64,000 nt of DNA from Novosphingobium sp. (GTDB lineage: Bacteria; Pseudomonadota; Alphaproteobacteria; Sphingomonadales; Sphingomonadaceae), in the NCBI RefSeq assembly GCF_027531025.1, contig NZ_JAPZQX010000004.1:186001-250000 (forward strand). The letters run 5' to 3'. Made by a program: the position numbers and the translations under genes. The notes under the pieces are model-generated. The model saw only the letters and a program-made list of their open reading frames with translations. It did no database searches and was not told the DNA's origin. Positions 18,599 to 30,120 of the stretch are shown here, in pieces (position 1 is the stretch's first letter; each line of letters starts with the position of its first letter).

Positions 18599-19282
18599 AT
18601 GGTGGGGAATCGTGGCGCAAGTGCCACAGTGACGATGAGTACGGTGGCGGGGAAGGCCACCAGGAAGGGGAATCGGGGAATGGAGGCAGCGGCCGTCTCG
18701 CCGCGCGAGCCGCGCACCGAGCGCGGGCGCCGCACGCAGCGCGCGATCCTCGATGCCGCCGCGGCGGAATTCGGTGACAAGGGCTTTCACGAAAGCTCGA
18801 TCGTCTCGATCACCCAGCGCGCCGGCGTGGCCCTGGGCAGCTTCTATACCTATTTCGAAAGCAAGGAGGCGCTGTTCAAGGCGCTGGTGGCCGACATGAG
18901 CGGCCGGGTGCGCGATCACGTCGCGCCAGTGCTGCGCGAACATCGCGGCGGGGCGATCGCGGCGGAAGGGGTCGCGCTCGAGGCCTTCCTGCGCTTCGCC
19001 CGCGAGCACAAGGAAATCTACCGGATCATCGACGAGGCCGAATTCGTTGCCCCCGAAGACTGGCGCGCCCATTACCTGAACACCGCCGCCCGTATCCTCG
19101 AACGACTTCAGGCTGCCCGCGCCAAGGGCGAACTGGGCGTCGAACCGACCGAGGTCCACGCCTGGGCGATCATGGGCATGAACGTGTTCCTTGGCCTGCG
19201 CTTTGGCGTGATGGATGGCGCGGCGGACTTGGGCGCGGTGGCGTCGCAGGCCAATGCCCTGCTGCAGGGCGGGTTGGGATAG
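18599..19282 (+). CDS. TetR/AcrR-family transcriptional regulator
   Basis: A 227-residue regulator. The N-terminal helix-turn-helix is visible as RRTQRAILDAAAAEFGDKGF, SIVSITQRAGVALGSFYTYF and ESKEALFKALV (about residues 41-90). A ligand-binding helical domain follows. ATG 18599 has AAAGGA eight bases upstream, while ATG 18680 (MEAAAVSP) is an alternative with GGGGA upstream and would remove 27 basic, poorly conserved residues. It is divergent from the TonB receptor and is the obvious candidate regulator of it. Effector unknown. Confidence 0.9.
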   Translation: MVGNRGASATVTMSTVAGKATRKGNRGMEAAAVSPREPRTERGRRTQRAILDAAAAEFGDKGFHESSIVSITQRAGVALGSFYTYFESKEALFKALVADMSGRVRDHVAPVLREHRGGAIAAEGVALEAFLRFAREHKEIYRIIDEAEFVAPEDWRAHYLNTAARILERLQAARAKGELGVEPTEVHAWAIMGMNVFLGLRFGVMDGAADLGAVASQANALLQGGLG

Positions 19283-19317
19283 ACCTCGCGCCAAGGCACG
19301 GCTATGCGCCGCGCACC

Positions 19318-20859
19318 ATGTCCAATCCCCATAGTTCTAACAGGCGTACCTTTGCCATCATCTCGCACCCCGACGCGGGCAAGACCACGCTGACCGAGAA
19401 GCTGCTGCTGCAAGGCGGGGCGATCCACCTGGCGGGCGAGGTCAAGGCGCGCGGCGCGGCGCGGCGGGCGCGGTCGGACTGGATGAAGATCGAGCAGCAG
19501 CGCGGCATCTCGGTCACCAGCTCGGTGATGACCTTCGAGCGTGACGGGGTCACCTTCAACCTGCTCGACACGCCGGGCCACGAGGACTTCTCCGAAGACA
19601 CCTATCGCACGCTGACGGCGGTCGATTCCGCGATCATGGTGATCGACGCCGCCAAGGGCATCGAGCCGCAGACCCGCAAGCTGTTCGAGGTCTGCCGCCT
19701 GCGCTCGGTGCCGATCATCACCTTCGTCAACAAGGTCGACCGCGAGGGGCGCGCCGTGTTCGAAACGCTGGACGAGGTGGCCGATGCCCTGGCGCTCGAT
19801 GTTTGCCCGATGTCCTGGCCGATCGGCATGGGCGGCGAGTTCAAGGGCGTGCTCGATTTCGCCACTAACCAGATCAGCCGCCCGGAAGGCGACAGCCGCG
19901 AATTCTTGGGCAAGCGCGAGCCGGCCACGGCGGACAACGTGCCCGCCGACATTGCCGAGGAAATCGAGCTGGCCCAGGCCGGTTACCCTTCGTTCGATCT
20001 GGAAGCCTATCGCCATGGCGATCTGACCCCGGTCTACTTCGGATCGGCGCTCAAGAACTTCGGCGTGGCCGAGCTGATCGACGCGATTGCCCGCTATGCC
20101 CCGCCGCCGCGCCCGCAGCCGAGTGAGCAGGGCACGATCAACCCGGACGGCAAGGAAGTGACCGGCTTCATCTTCAAGGTCCAGGCCAACATGGACCCGA
20201 TGCACCGCGACCGGATCGCCTTCATGCGGCTGGTCTCCGGCACCTTCAAGCGCGGCATGAAGCTGACGCCTTCGGCGCTGGGCAAGCCGATCGCGATCCA
20301 TTCGCCGATCCTGTTCTTCGCCCAGGACCGCGAGATTGCCGACACCGCCGAACCGGGCGACATCATCGGCATCCCCAACCACGGCACGCTGCGGGTGGGT
20401 GATACCCTGTCCGAGACCAACAAGGTCCGCTTCACCGGCCTGCCCAACTTCGCCCCGGAAATCCTGCGCCGCGTCGCGCTCAAGGACCCGACCAAGACCA
20501 AGCAGCTCAGGAAGGCGCTGGATGACCTGTCCGAAGAGGGCGTGATCCAGGTGTTCTATCCCGAAATCGGCAGCCAGTGGATCGTCGGCGTGGTCGGCCA
20601 GCTCCAGCTCGACGTGCTGATTTCCCGACTGGAGGCGGAATACAAGGTTGAAGCCATGCTCGAAGCCTCGCCCTTCGATACGGCGCGCTGGCTGAAGGGC
20701 AGCGATGCCGCGCTGAAAGCCTTTGCCGATTTCAACAAGTCGAACCTTGCCAAGGACCGCGATGGCGATCCGGTGTTCATGGCCCGCAGCGCCTGGGACG
20801 TGAGTTACCAGCAGGAAAAGAACCCGGAGCTGGTCTTCTCAGCGACGAAGGAAAGATAA
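19318..20859 (+). CDS. prfC: Peptide chain release factor 3
   Basis: A 513-residue translational GTPase that recycles RF1/RF2 from ribosomes after termination. The G1 loop is HPDAGKTTLTEK, G3 is DTPGHEDFSEDTYRTL, and G4 is NKVD in ITFVNKVDREGR. The switch region ARSDWMKIEQQRGISVTSSVM is diagnostic of RF3 against EF-G. Domains II and III follow, with FPNFAPEILRRVALKDPTK-like sequence. Length is close to E. coli RF3 (529). The start at 19318 opens the conserved N-terminus. A repeat element begins at its stop codon. Confidence 0.97.
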   Translation: MSNPHSSNRRTFAIISHPDAGKTTLTEKLLLQGGAIHLAGEVKARGAARRARSDWMKIEQQRGISVTSSVMTFERDGVTFNLLDTPGHEDFSEDTYRTLTAVDSAIMVIDAAKGIEPQTRKLFEVCRLRSVPIITFVNKVDREGRAVFETLDEVADALALDVCPMSWPIGMGGEFKGVLDFATNQISRPEGDSREFLGKREPATADNVPADIAEEIELAQAGYPSFDLEAYRHGDLTPVYFGSALKNFGVAELIDAIARYAPPPRPQPSEQGTINPDGKEVTGFIFKVQANMDPMHRDRIAFMRLVSGTFKRGMKLTPSALGKPIAIHSPILFFAQDREIADTAEPGDIIGIPNHGTLRVGDTLSETNKVRFTGLPNFAPEILRRVALKDPTKTKQLRKALDDLSEEGVIQVFYPEIGSQWIVGVVGQLQLDVLISRLEAEYKVEAMLEASPFDTARWLKGSDAALKAFADFNKSNLAKDRDGDPVFMARSAWDVSYQQEKNPELVFSATKER

Positions 20860-21052
20860 GGGTTCGCGCAGAGGCGCGGAGAAAGAAGACGAGGCGCGGA
20901 GGCGTCCTGCTTGCGGCGAAGCCGCCCTGCCGAACCCGCCCTGCCGAACCCGCGTTGCGGCGTGCGGCGCGCTTTGGTGACGGGAATGGACCTGCGGTCA
21001 GACGCGCCCTCTCTGCGCCTCCCTTTCTTCCTCTGCGCCTCTGCGCGAACCC
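20860..21052. repeat. 193-bp element bounded by an 18-bp perfect inverted repeat
   Basis: GGGTTCGCGCAGAGGCGC (20860-20877) returns as its exact reverse complement at 21035-21052. The next inner 25 bases are also partly complementary, with further GAGGCGC and GCGCCTC motifs. Inside lies a 14-bp tandem direct repeat, CCCTGCCGAACCCG, at 20925-20938 and 20939-20952. No reading frame of interest is present. It fills the prfC-PPOX gap, starting one base after the prfC stop. It may be a MITE- or REP-like dispersed element, or it may act as a long-range transcript hairpin. Confidence 0.7.
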
Positions 21053-21097
21053 CCTTCAGCGCTTGCCCCGAACTCCCCGCCCGCCTAGCCTCGTTCC

Positions 21098-21658
21098 ATG
21101 GCTGACTTTTCCGATTGCATCACCGCCGATCACGCAGCGATGATCGCCAGGCAGGCGGTCTACTTCGTGGCCACCGCCGCTGCCGATACGCGGATCAACC
21201 TCAGCCCCAAGGGCCTCGCCGATACCTTCAGGGTGCTGGGGCCGAACCGAGTCGCCTATCTCGACCTTGCCGGTTCGGGAAACGAAACGCACGCGCACCT
21301 TGCCGCAGATGGCCGCATCACGATCATGATGTGCAATTTTGAGCAGCCCGCGCTGATCCTGCGGCTCTATGGCCGGGGCAAGCCGGTCCTGCCGCAGGAT
21401 GCCGAGTGGGCCGAGCTGGCTGGGCACTTCACCCTGCTGCCCGGCACACGCCAGATCTTCGATATCGCGGTGGAGAGCGTCCAGACCTCGTGCGGCTGGG
21501 GCGTCCCGGTGATGACCCTCGACAAGGAGCGTGAGACGCTGGTCAAGTATCACGCCCAGAGCGATCCGGCGACATGGGAAGCTAAGGTGGCAGGCCGCAC
21601 CCGCTCGATCGACGGTCTGCCGACCCGCGCGACCGATCGCTACATCGCCGGGGAATAG
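21098..21658 (+). CDS. Pyridoxamine 5'-phosphate oxidase-family (FMN-binding split-barrel) protein
   Basis: A 186-residue PPOX-like protein. Features are the early strand VYFVATAAADTRINLSPKG, then NRVAYLDLAGSGNETHAHL and GRITIMMCNFEQPALILRLYGRG, which form the split barrel around flavin or another cofactor, and the CGWGVP motif near residue 130. This subgroup is annotated only as general PPOX; whether it binds FMN, F420 or heme is not certain. Start ATG 21098 is the first Met of the conserved region. It precedes an EEP hydrolase by eight bases, likely the same transcript. Confidence 0.85.
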   Translation: MADFSDCITADHAAMIARQAVYFVATAAADTRINLSPKGLADTFRVLGPNRVAYLDLAGSGNETHAHLAADGRITIMMCNFEQPALILRLYGRGKPVLPQDAEWAELAGHFTLLPGTRQIFDIAVESVQTSCGWGVPVMTLDKERETLVKYHAQSDPATWEAKVAGRTRSIDGLPTRATDRYIAGE

Positions 21659-21666
21659 CGCCTGCG

Positions 21667-22371
21667 GTGCAACTGACCTTCGCCAGCTACAACATCCACA
21701 AGGCCGTCGGCACCGACCGGCGGCGCGATCCGGACCGGATCCTGGCGGTGCTGCGCGAAATCGATGCCGATGTGATCGCCCTGCAAGAGGCCGACCGGCG
21801 GATCGGGTGGCGCGAAAGCGTGCTGCCGCGCGAAACGATCGAGGATTATACCCCTTGGGTGCCGGTGCCGCTCAACCACCGGCCGGAATCGCTTGGCTGG
21901 CACGGCAATGCCCTGCTGGTGCGCAAGGGGATCGCGGTGATCGAGGCAAGGGTGGTGCCGCTGCCCACGCTGGAGCCGCGCGGCGCGGTGCGGGCCGACC
22001 TGCTGATCGAAGGCCAGCGCCTGCGCGTGGTCGGCATGCACCTTGACCTGTCCGGGCTGCGCCGCCGCCAGCAGGTCCGCACGATCCTCGATCACCTGAC
22101 CCGCTGCGATGGCGACCATCCGACCGTGCTGATGGGCGATTGCAACGAATGGAGCCTGCACCGCGGCGCGCTTGGCGAATTCCGCGCGCCCTGGCAATTG
22201 CTGACCCCTGGCCCCAGCTTCCCCGCGCGCCGCCCGGTCGCCCGGCTTGACCGGCTGGTGCTGTGCCAGCGCTGGCAGGTGGAAGACCACGGCGTCCACC
22301 ACTCGGCGCTGGCCGCGCGGGCTTCGGACCATCTGCCGGTGTGGGGGCGGGCGATACTGCCTAAAAAATAG
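21667..22371 (+). CDS. Endonuclease/exonuclease/phosphatase-family hydrolase
   Basis: A 234-residue metal-dependent phosphoesterase of the EEP/DNase I fold. Motifs are SYNIHK (metal-site Asn), VIALQEADRR (metal-binding Glu), MHLDLSG (catalytic His/Asp), MGDCNEW (Asp/Asn) and the terminal SDHLPV (Asp-His dyad). The gene starts with GTG at 21667, which opens the fold directly. No signal peptide. Substrate may be nucleic acid, phosphoinositide-like lipid or another phosphodiester; the sequence alone does not decide. Eight bases after the PPOX gene. Confidence 0.88.
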   Translation: MQLTFASYNIHKAVGTDRRRDPDRILAVLREIDADVIALQEADRRIGWRESVLPRETIEDYTPWVPVPLNHRPESLGWHGNALLVRKGIAVIEARVVPLPTLEPRGAVRADLLIEGQRLRVVGMHLDLSGLRRRQQVRTILDHLTRCDGDHPTVLMGDCNEWSLHRGALGEFRAPWQLLTPGPSFPARRPVARLDRLVLCQRWQVEDHGVHHSALAARASDHLPVWGRAILPKK

Positions 22372-22409
22372 GCAGCTGCGCATGAATCGGGCGCTGTTCT
22401 GGCCCGCCA

Positions 22410-22424
22410 CGTAACGCCGTTACG
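22410..22424. promoter_or_regulatory. Perfect 7-1-7 palindrome upstream of glnK promoter
   Basis: CGTAACG-C-CGTTACG lies about 35 bases upstream of the -24 element. It does not match the NtrC consensus (TGCACC-N5-GGTGCA). It could be a binding site for another dimeric regulator or a chance palindrome. Also nearby is a TGCAC half-site at about 22429-22433 that could be half an NtrC site. Confidence 0.35.
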
Positions 22425-22437
22425 CCAATTGCACTGA

Positions 22438-22860
<423 letters not shown>

Positions 22861-22888
22861 TGCCGGCCCTGACAGGAGGACTTATCCG

Positions 22889-24364
22889 ATGATCCGCAAA
22901 TTTGTCTGCGGCCTTGGCGCAGCGGGGGCCAGCCTCTTCGCCGCCACCGCCGCTTTCGCGCAGGACGCCACTGCGGCCGCCACCGAGGCGGCCACTGGCG
23001 CTGCTGCCGCCGCTACCGAAGCGGCGACCACCGCCGCGTTCGTGCCGACCGCTGAAATGGTCAACAAGGGTGACGTGGCCTGGATGCTGGTGGCATCCGC
23101 GCTCGTGCTGATGATGTCCATTCCCGCGCTCGCGCTGTTCTATGGCGGCCTGGTGCGCGCCAAGAACATGCTCAGCGTGCTGATGCAGGTGCTGACCATT
23201 GTCTGCGTTGCGGCGCTGGTCTGGTTCGCCTGGGGCTATTCGCTGGCCTTTACCTCGGCCGGTTCGCCCTTCCCCAAGATCATCGGCGGCCTCGACAAGG
23301 CGTTCCTGGCGGGGGTCGATCCGACCAGCCTGGCGGCGACCTTCTCCAACGGCGTCTACCTGCCGGAATACGTCTTCATCATCTTTCAGATGACCTTCGC
23401 CTGCATCACGCCGGCGCTGATCGTGGGGGCCTTTGCCGAACGCGTGAAGTTCACCCCGCTGATCATCTTCACGGTGCTGTGGCTGACCTTCGCCTATTTC
23501 CCGATCGCGCACATGGTGTGGTACTGGGCTGGCCCGGACTTCCTCCACGCCGCGCCGGATGACAGCGGCCTGCTGTGGGGCTGGGGTGCGCTCGACTTCG
23601 CCGGTGGCACCGTGGTGCACATCAACGCGGGTATCGCTGGCCTGATCGGCTGCCTCGTGATCGGTCCGCGCATCGGCTTCAAGTCGGAGCCCATGCCCCC
23701 GCACAGCCTGGTGATGACCATGATCGGTGCCTCGCTGCTGTGGATCGGCTGGTTCGGATTCAACGCCGGTTCGGGTCTTGAAGCCAATGCCTTCGGCGCG
23801 CTGGCCTTCATCAACACCTTCGTCGCCACGGCTGCGGCGGGCGTGACCTGGGCAGTGATCGAACAGATCGTCCACAAGAAGCCCTCGCTGCTGGGTGTGG
23901 CCTCGGGCGTGGTGACCGGCCTGGTCGCGATCACTCCGGCGGCGGGCTTTGCCCACCCGGGTACCGCGATCATCCTGGGCGCGGTTGCCACCGTGGTCTG
24001 CTTCTTCTTCGTCACCACGGTGAAGAACAAGCTCAAGTACGATGACAGCCTGGACGTGTTCGGCATCCACGCGGTTGGCGGGATCGTCGGCGCGATCGGC
24101 ACCGGCTTCGTCGCCAACCCGGCCTGGGGTGGCCAGGGCTGGATCGACTACACCGGACCGGTGGCCAAGGCTGGCGAGTTCGACCTCTATGGCCAGGTGA
24201 TGACCCAGATCTGGGCCGTGGGCACCACGGTGCTGTGGACCAGCGTGGTCTCGGCCGTGCTGTTCCTGGGCCTGAAGTACACCATCGGGCTGCGCCCCTC
24301 GGCCGATGCCGAGCGCGAAGGCCTCGACATCAACGAACACGGAGAGCGCGCCTACAACATGTAA
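22889..24364 (+). CDS. amtB: Ammonium transporter AmtB with cleavable signal peptide and Ala-rich N-terminus
   Basis: A 491-residue inner-membrane ammonium channel. Residues 1-25 are a signal peptide (ends FAQ). An Ala/Thr/Glu-rich stretch (about 26-50) with repeats of AATEAAT precedes the 11-helix channel. Channel landmarks are FYGGLVRAKNMLS, AFAERVKF, DFAGGTVVHINAG (with the first pore His), and FGIHAVGGIVG (with the second pore His). The C-terminal tail ends GLDINEHGERAYNM, the GlnK-interacting form. RBS AGGAGGA is ideal. It follows glnK by 28 bases and shares its RpoN promoter. Confidence 0.96.
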   Translation: MIRKFVCGLGAAGASLFAATAAFAQDATAAATEAATGAAAAATEAATTAAFVPTAEMVNKGDVAWMLVASALVLMMSIPALALFYGGLVRAKNMLSVLMQVLTIVCVAALVWFAWGYSLAFTSAGSPFPKIIGGLDKAFLAGVDPTSLAATFSNGVYLPEYVFIIFQMTFACITPALIVGAFAERVKFTPLIIFTVLWLTFAYFPIAHMVWYWAGPDFLHAAPDDSGLLWGWGALDFAGGTVVHINAGIAGLIGCLVIGPRIGFKSEPMPPHSLVMTMIGASLLWIGWFGFNAGSGLEANAFGALAFINTFVATAAAGVTWAVIEQIVHKKPSLLGVASGVVTGLVAITPAAGFAHPGTAIILGAVATVVCFFFVTTVKNKLKYDDSLDVFGIHAVGGIVGAIGTGFVANPAWGGQGWIDYTGPVAKAGEFDLYGQVMTQIWAVGTTVLWTSVVSAVLFLGLKYTIGLRPSADAEREGLDINEHGERAYNM

Positions 24365-24458
24365 CGCTTTCCTCAAGCTTGGCGGGGCCGGGGTTCCTCC
24401 TCCTCTCCTCCCCCTCGGTCCCGCCTCCCAGCGTTCCTCCTGCGAACGCAAACTGAAT

Positions 24459-24491
24459 GGGCCGGAGCATCACTGCTCCGGCCCCTTTTTT
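24459..24491 (+). terminator. Rho-independent terminator of glnK-amtB
   Basis: An 11-bp perfect stem, GGGCCGGAGCA / TGCTCCGGCCC, with a TCAC loop (24459-24484) is followed by CTTTTTT. It lies about 95 bases after the amtB stop. Confidence 0.9.
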
Positions 24492-24515
24492 GTCCGGGTT
24501 TTGCGGGAAGGGCGG

Positions 24516-25517
24516 TCAGCGCGTCAGCGCGGCCTCGCACTCGCTCATCAGCTGGGTCATGATCTCGGCCACCGGCTCTTCCTGCGTCACCATGCCGACC
24601 GACTGCCCGGCCATCAGCGAGCCATTCTCCACATCGCCGTCGATCACCGCGCGGCGCAGCGCGCCCGCCCAGAAATGCTCGATCTCGAGCTGGGCCTGGG
24701 CCATGTCGACCTTGCCCTCGTCCAGCATCCGGGCAACTTCGACCTGCTTGGCGGTGAATTCCTCGGTGCCCTTGTTCTTCAGCGCGCGGACCGGGATCAC
24801 CGGCAGGCGTGGGTCGATCTGAACCGAGGCGACCGCATCGCGGGCATTGGCGCGGAAGAAGGCCGCCTTGAACGCCGGGTGGGCGATGGACTCGGTCGCG
24901 CAGGCAAAGCGGGTGCCCAGCTGCACGCCCGAGGCGCCCATTTCCAGATAGGCGGCGATCATGTCGCCCCGACCGATCCCGCCGGCCACGAAGACCACGT
25001 GGTCCTCGGCCAGGGCGGGCAGGAATTCCTGCGCCAGCACCGAAGTCGCCACCGGGCCGATGTGGCCACCGGCCTCGCTGCCCTCGATCACCAGCGCGTC
25101 CGCGCCCGAGCGCAGCAGCTTCTTGGCCAGCGCCAGGGTGGGGGCGAAGACCAGCACCTTGGCGCCGAATTCCTTGATCGCCTCGACCGAGCCCTTGGGC
25201 GGAATGCCGCCGGCCAGCACCACGTGGCCGACCTTGTGCTTGGCGCAGACGGCGATCAGGTCGAACAGCTGGGGGTGCATGGTGATCAGGTTCACGCCAA
25301 ACGGCTTGGCGGTCAGCGCCTTCGTCGCGGCGATTTCGGTATCGAGCAGTTCGGGGGTCATCGCCCCGCAGGCGATCACGCCGAAGCCCCCGGCATTGCT
25401 GATCGCGGCCACCAGGTTGCGTTCGGACACCCAGCTCATCGCGCCGCACAGGATCGCATGCTCGGTTCCCAGGAAAGCGCGGCCACGGGCCATCAGGGCA
25501 TGGGTCTTGTCGTACAC
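24516..25517 (-). CDS. Nitronate monooxygenase (2-nitropropane dioxygenase family)
   Basis: A 333-residue FMN-dependent TIM-barrel enzyme. The start YDKTHALMARGRAFLGTEHAIL leads into AISNAGGFGVIACG, the FMN phosphate-binding GSEAGGHIGP near residue 175, and VAGGIGRGDMIAAYLEMGASGVQLGTRFACATES. It belongs to the class I NMO/2-NPD superfamily, which oxidises alkyl nitronates, but many members have other substrates (for example FabK-like enoyl reductases), so the reaction is only family-level. Start chosen as GTG 25517 with GGGGGA six bases upstream. Convergent with amtB, divergent from katG. Confidence 0.87.
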   Translation of the reverse strand: MYDKTHALMARGRAFLGTEHAILCGAMSWVSERNLVAAISNAGGFGVIACGAMTPELLDTEIAATKALTAKPFGVNLITMHPQLFDLIAVCAKHKVGHVVLAGGIPPKGSVEAIKEFGAKVLVFAPTLALAKKLLRSGADALVIEGSEAGGHIGPVATSVLAQEFLPALAEDHVVFVAGGIGRGDMIAAYLEMGASGVQLGTRFACATESIAHPAFKAAFFRANARDAVASVQIDPRLPVIPVRALKNKGTEEFTAKQVEVARMLDEGKVDMAQAQLEIEHFWAGALRRAVIDGDVENGSLMAGQSVGMVTQEEPVAEIMTQLMSECEAALTR

Positions 25518-25635
25518 GGAAAATCCCCCGGTTTCGTAAGGTTCGCGGCCTTTAGGCGGAGCGCGCCCGCACGGCAAGCGGCGGCAAGACTGCCTGTCTG
25601 TGCGCCAAATCGGCTCAGACGATCAGAGAAACGAG

Positions 25636-27866
<2,231 letters not shown>

Positions 27867-27887
27867 TCCCGCTCGGGTCGCACCAGC

Positions 27888-27930
27888 AACCCCGTCTCCG
27901 GCTTCGGCCGGGGGCGGGGTTTCGCTTTTC
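27888..27930 (+). terminator. Rho-independent terminator of katG
   Basis: Stem AACCCCG.CTCCGGC / GCCGGGGGCGGGGTT with a small TTCG loop spans about 27888-27921 and is followed by TCGCTTTT. It begins 22 bases after the katG stop. Confidence 0.8.
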
Positions 27931-27978
27931 CGGCGCGGGCGATCCGGCTATTCAAGGCCAATTCAGCCGCCGCGCGCC

Positions 27979-28782
27979 ATGCGGCCCTGCCACAATAGTC
28001 GAGGCCGCTTGATCTCCCTGTTCCGCCAGTTTCCCGCCGACGGCCTCGCCCGGCTGCGCCCGCGCGCCAGCCAGCGCGCCGTGGCCGTGGTCCTGGCGCT
28101 GGTGGTCGAGGCGCTGCTGGTGCTGGCGATCCTTTCCTTGGGGCTGGTCGATCAGACCCCGCCCAAGCGCCCGCCCGGCCTCGTCAGTGTCGATATCGCC
28201 GCCCCGCCGCAGGCCGAGCCGGAACGCGCCCAGCCCGAAGCCGCCAGCAAGGCCAGCCCCTTGCAGCAGGCGCGCGACGTGCCGCCCGTGCCGGTACCCA
28301 GTGTCGCCCCTGTTGCCGAACCGCCGCCCGCGATCGTGCCGCTGTCGCGCAGTCAGCTCAACCAGTTCGACATCGCCAACCTGCCGCGCCAGCCCACTGT
28401 GCCGTCCGCTGCGCCGCGCGCCTATGGTCCGCCGGACCTGGGCGTGCCGGGCGACAGCAAGCGGGTCGGCTCGGCCCCCAATGGCCAGCCGATGTATGCC
28501 GCCTCGTGGTATCGCGAACCCTATGACAGCGAGCTGGCCGGGTACCTCTCGACCGCCAGCGGCCCGGGCTCTGCCCTGATCGCCTGCCGCACCGCGCCCG
28601 ATTTCCGGGTTGAGGACTGCGTCGGCCTGTCGGAATACCCGCAAGGTTCGAACATCCAGCGCGCCGTGCTGGCTGCCGCCTGGCAGTTCAAGGTCCGCCC
28701 GCCCCGTGTGGGCGGGGTTTCAAAGGTGGGGGAGTGGGTGCGGATCCGGATCGATTACGGGATCAGGCCGCCGCGTCCGTAG
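27979..28782 (+). CDS. TonB-like proline-rich envelope protein
   Basis: A 267-residue protein with TonB-like layout. A short cytoplasmic N-terminus precedes one transmembrane helix (about 35-57, VVLALVVEALLVLAILSLG). A Pro/Ala-rich periplasmic spacer follows (about 60-170), then a C-terminal domain (about 170-265) with YREPYDSELAGYL, two Cys (IACRTAPDFRVEDC) and AAWQFKVRPPRVGG, resembling the TonB C-terminal fold. Whether it contacts TonB receptors is unknown. Start uncertain: ATG 27979 or TTG 28009. The stop overlaps the convergent lysC end by 20 bases. Confidence 0.72.
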   Translation: MRPCHNSRGRLISLFRQFPADGLARLRPRASQRAVAVVLALVVEALLVLAILSLGLVDQTPPKRPPGLVSVDIAAPPQAEPERAQPEAASKASPLQQARDVPPVPVPSVAPVAEPPPAIVPLSRSQLNQFDIANLPRQPTVPSAAPRAYGPPDLGVPGDSKRVGSAPNGQPMYAASWYREPYDSELAGYLSTASGPGSALIACRTAPDFRVEDCVGLSEYPQGSNIQRAVLAAAWQFKVRPPRVGGVSKVGEWVRIRIDYGIRPPRP

Positions 28783-30043
28783 CATCCATGCCATAGGCGG
28801 TGTGCAGCACGCGGACGGCCAGTTCGGTCTCGTCCTCGTCGATCAGGACCGAAATCTTGATCTCGCTGGTGCTGATCGCCTGGATGTTGATCCCGCGATC
28901 GGCCATCGCCCGGAACATCGTGCTGGCCACGCCCGCATGGCTGCGCATGCCGACGCCGACGACGCTGATCTTGGCGACCTTGCCGTCGGTGATGATCCGG
29001 TTGTAGCCGATCGCTTCCTTCTGTGCTTCGAGCAGGGTCTGCGCGCGCAGCAGGTCGGCCGAAGGCACGGTGAAGGTCACGTCGGTCTCGCCCTTGTCGC
29101 GGCCGACGTTCTGGATGATCATGTCGACGTTGATATTGGCCTGGGCCAGCGGACCGAAGATCGTGGCCACGGCGCCCGGACGGTCCGGCACGCGGGTCAG
29201 GATGATCTTGGCCTCGTTCTTGTCGGCGGCGATGCCGGTGATCAGCTGGCTTTCCATATCGGTTTCGTCCTGGATCTTGGCGAGTTCTTCGTCGGACACG
29301 ATCATCGTGCCGGGGATTTCGTCGGCCGGGGTGGCATCATCGTCGATAAAGCTCGACAGCACTTGGACCCGCACGCCTTCCTTCATGGCGAGGCTGACCG
29401 AGCGGGTCTGCAGCACCTTCGAACCGACCGAGGCCAGTTCGAGCATTTCCTCGTAGGTCACGTACTTCAGCTTGCGCGCCTTGGCGACGATCCGCGGGTC
29501 AGTGGTATAGACCCCGTCGACATCGGTGTAGATGTCGCACCGGTCGGCCTTGATCGCGGCTGCCACGGCCACGGCCGAGGTGTCCGAACCGCCTCGGCCC
29601 AGCGTGGTGATGCGGTTATCCTCGGTCACGCCCTGGAAGCCGGGGATCACCGCGATTTCGCCCGCCGCCATCGAGGCCAGCAGGGCGTCGCTGTCGATCT
29701 CGCCGATGCGGGCCTTGCTGTGGGCATCGTCGGTGCGGATCGGCAATTGCCAGCCCAGCCATGAACGCGCCTTGCAGCCCAGCGCCTGAAGCGTCAGCGC
29801 GAGGAGGCCCGAGGTGACCTGTTCGCCCGAAGCGACGACCACGTCGTACTCGGCCGGATCGTAGAGCGGGTTCGCCTCGCGGCAGAAGTTGACCAGCCGG
29901 TCGGTTTCCCCCGCCATGGCCGAAACGACCACGGCCACTTCGTGCCCGGCGGCCTGCTGGCAGCGGACGATATTGGCCACGCGGCGGATCCGTTCCGACC
30001 CGGCCATCGATGTGCCACCGAATTTCATCACGATGCGGGCCAC
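28763..30043 (-). CDS. lysC: Aspartate kinase
   Basis: A 426-residue enzyme that phosphorylates L-aspartate, the first step to lysine, threonine, methionine and diaminopimelate. The kinase domain shows [22 protein letters not shown] and [16 protein letters not shown]. Two ACT domains lie at about residues 265-420 ([20 protein letters not shown] and [18 protein letters not shown]), where lysine or threonine feedback is expected. Start is GTG 30043, giving [10 protein letters not shown], with GGAAAGG ten bases upstream. Divergent from ubiG, convergent with the TonB-like gene. Confidence 0.96.
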   Translation of the reverse strand: MARIVMKFGGTSMAGSERIRRVANIVRCQQAAGHEVAVVVSAMAGETDRLVNFCREANPLYDPAEYDVVVASGEQVTSGLLALTLQALGCKARSWLGWQLPIRTDDAHSKARIGEIDSDALLASMAAGEIAVIPGFQGVTEDNRITTLGRGGSDTSAVAVAAAIKADRCDIYTDVDGVYTTDPRIVAKARKLKYVTYEEMLELASVGSKVLQTRSVSLAMKEGVRVQVLSSFIDDDATPADEIPGTMIVSDEELAKIQDETDMESQLITGIAADKNEAKIILTRVPDRPGAVATIFGPLAQANINVDMIIQNVGRDKGETDVTFTVPSADLLRAQTLLEAQKEAIGYNRIITDGKVAKISVVGVGMRSHAGVASTMFRAMADRGINIQAISTSEIKISVLIDEDETELAVRVLHTAYGMDATDAAA

Positions 30044-30120
30044 GCCGAACGCACCTTTCCGCAATAATCTTGCCCGCGAGACCCCTCGCCCCGCGGCGCG
30101 CGCCCTGTTAGGGAGCGCGC

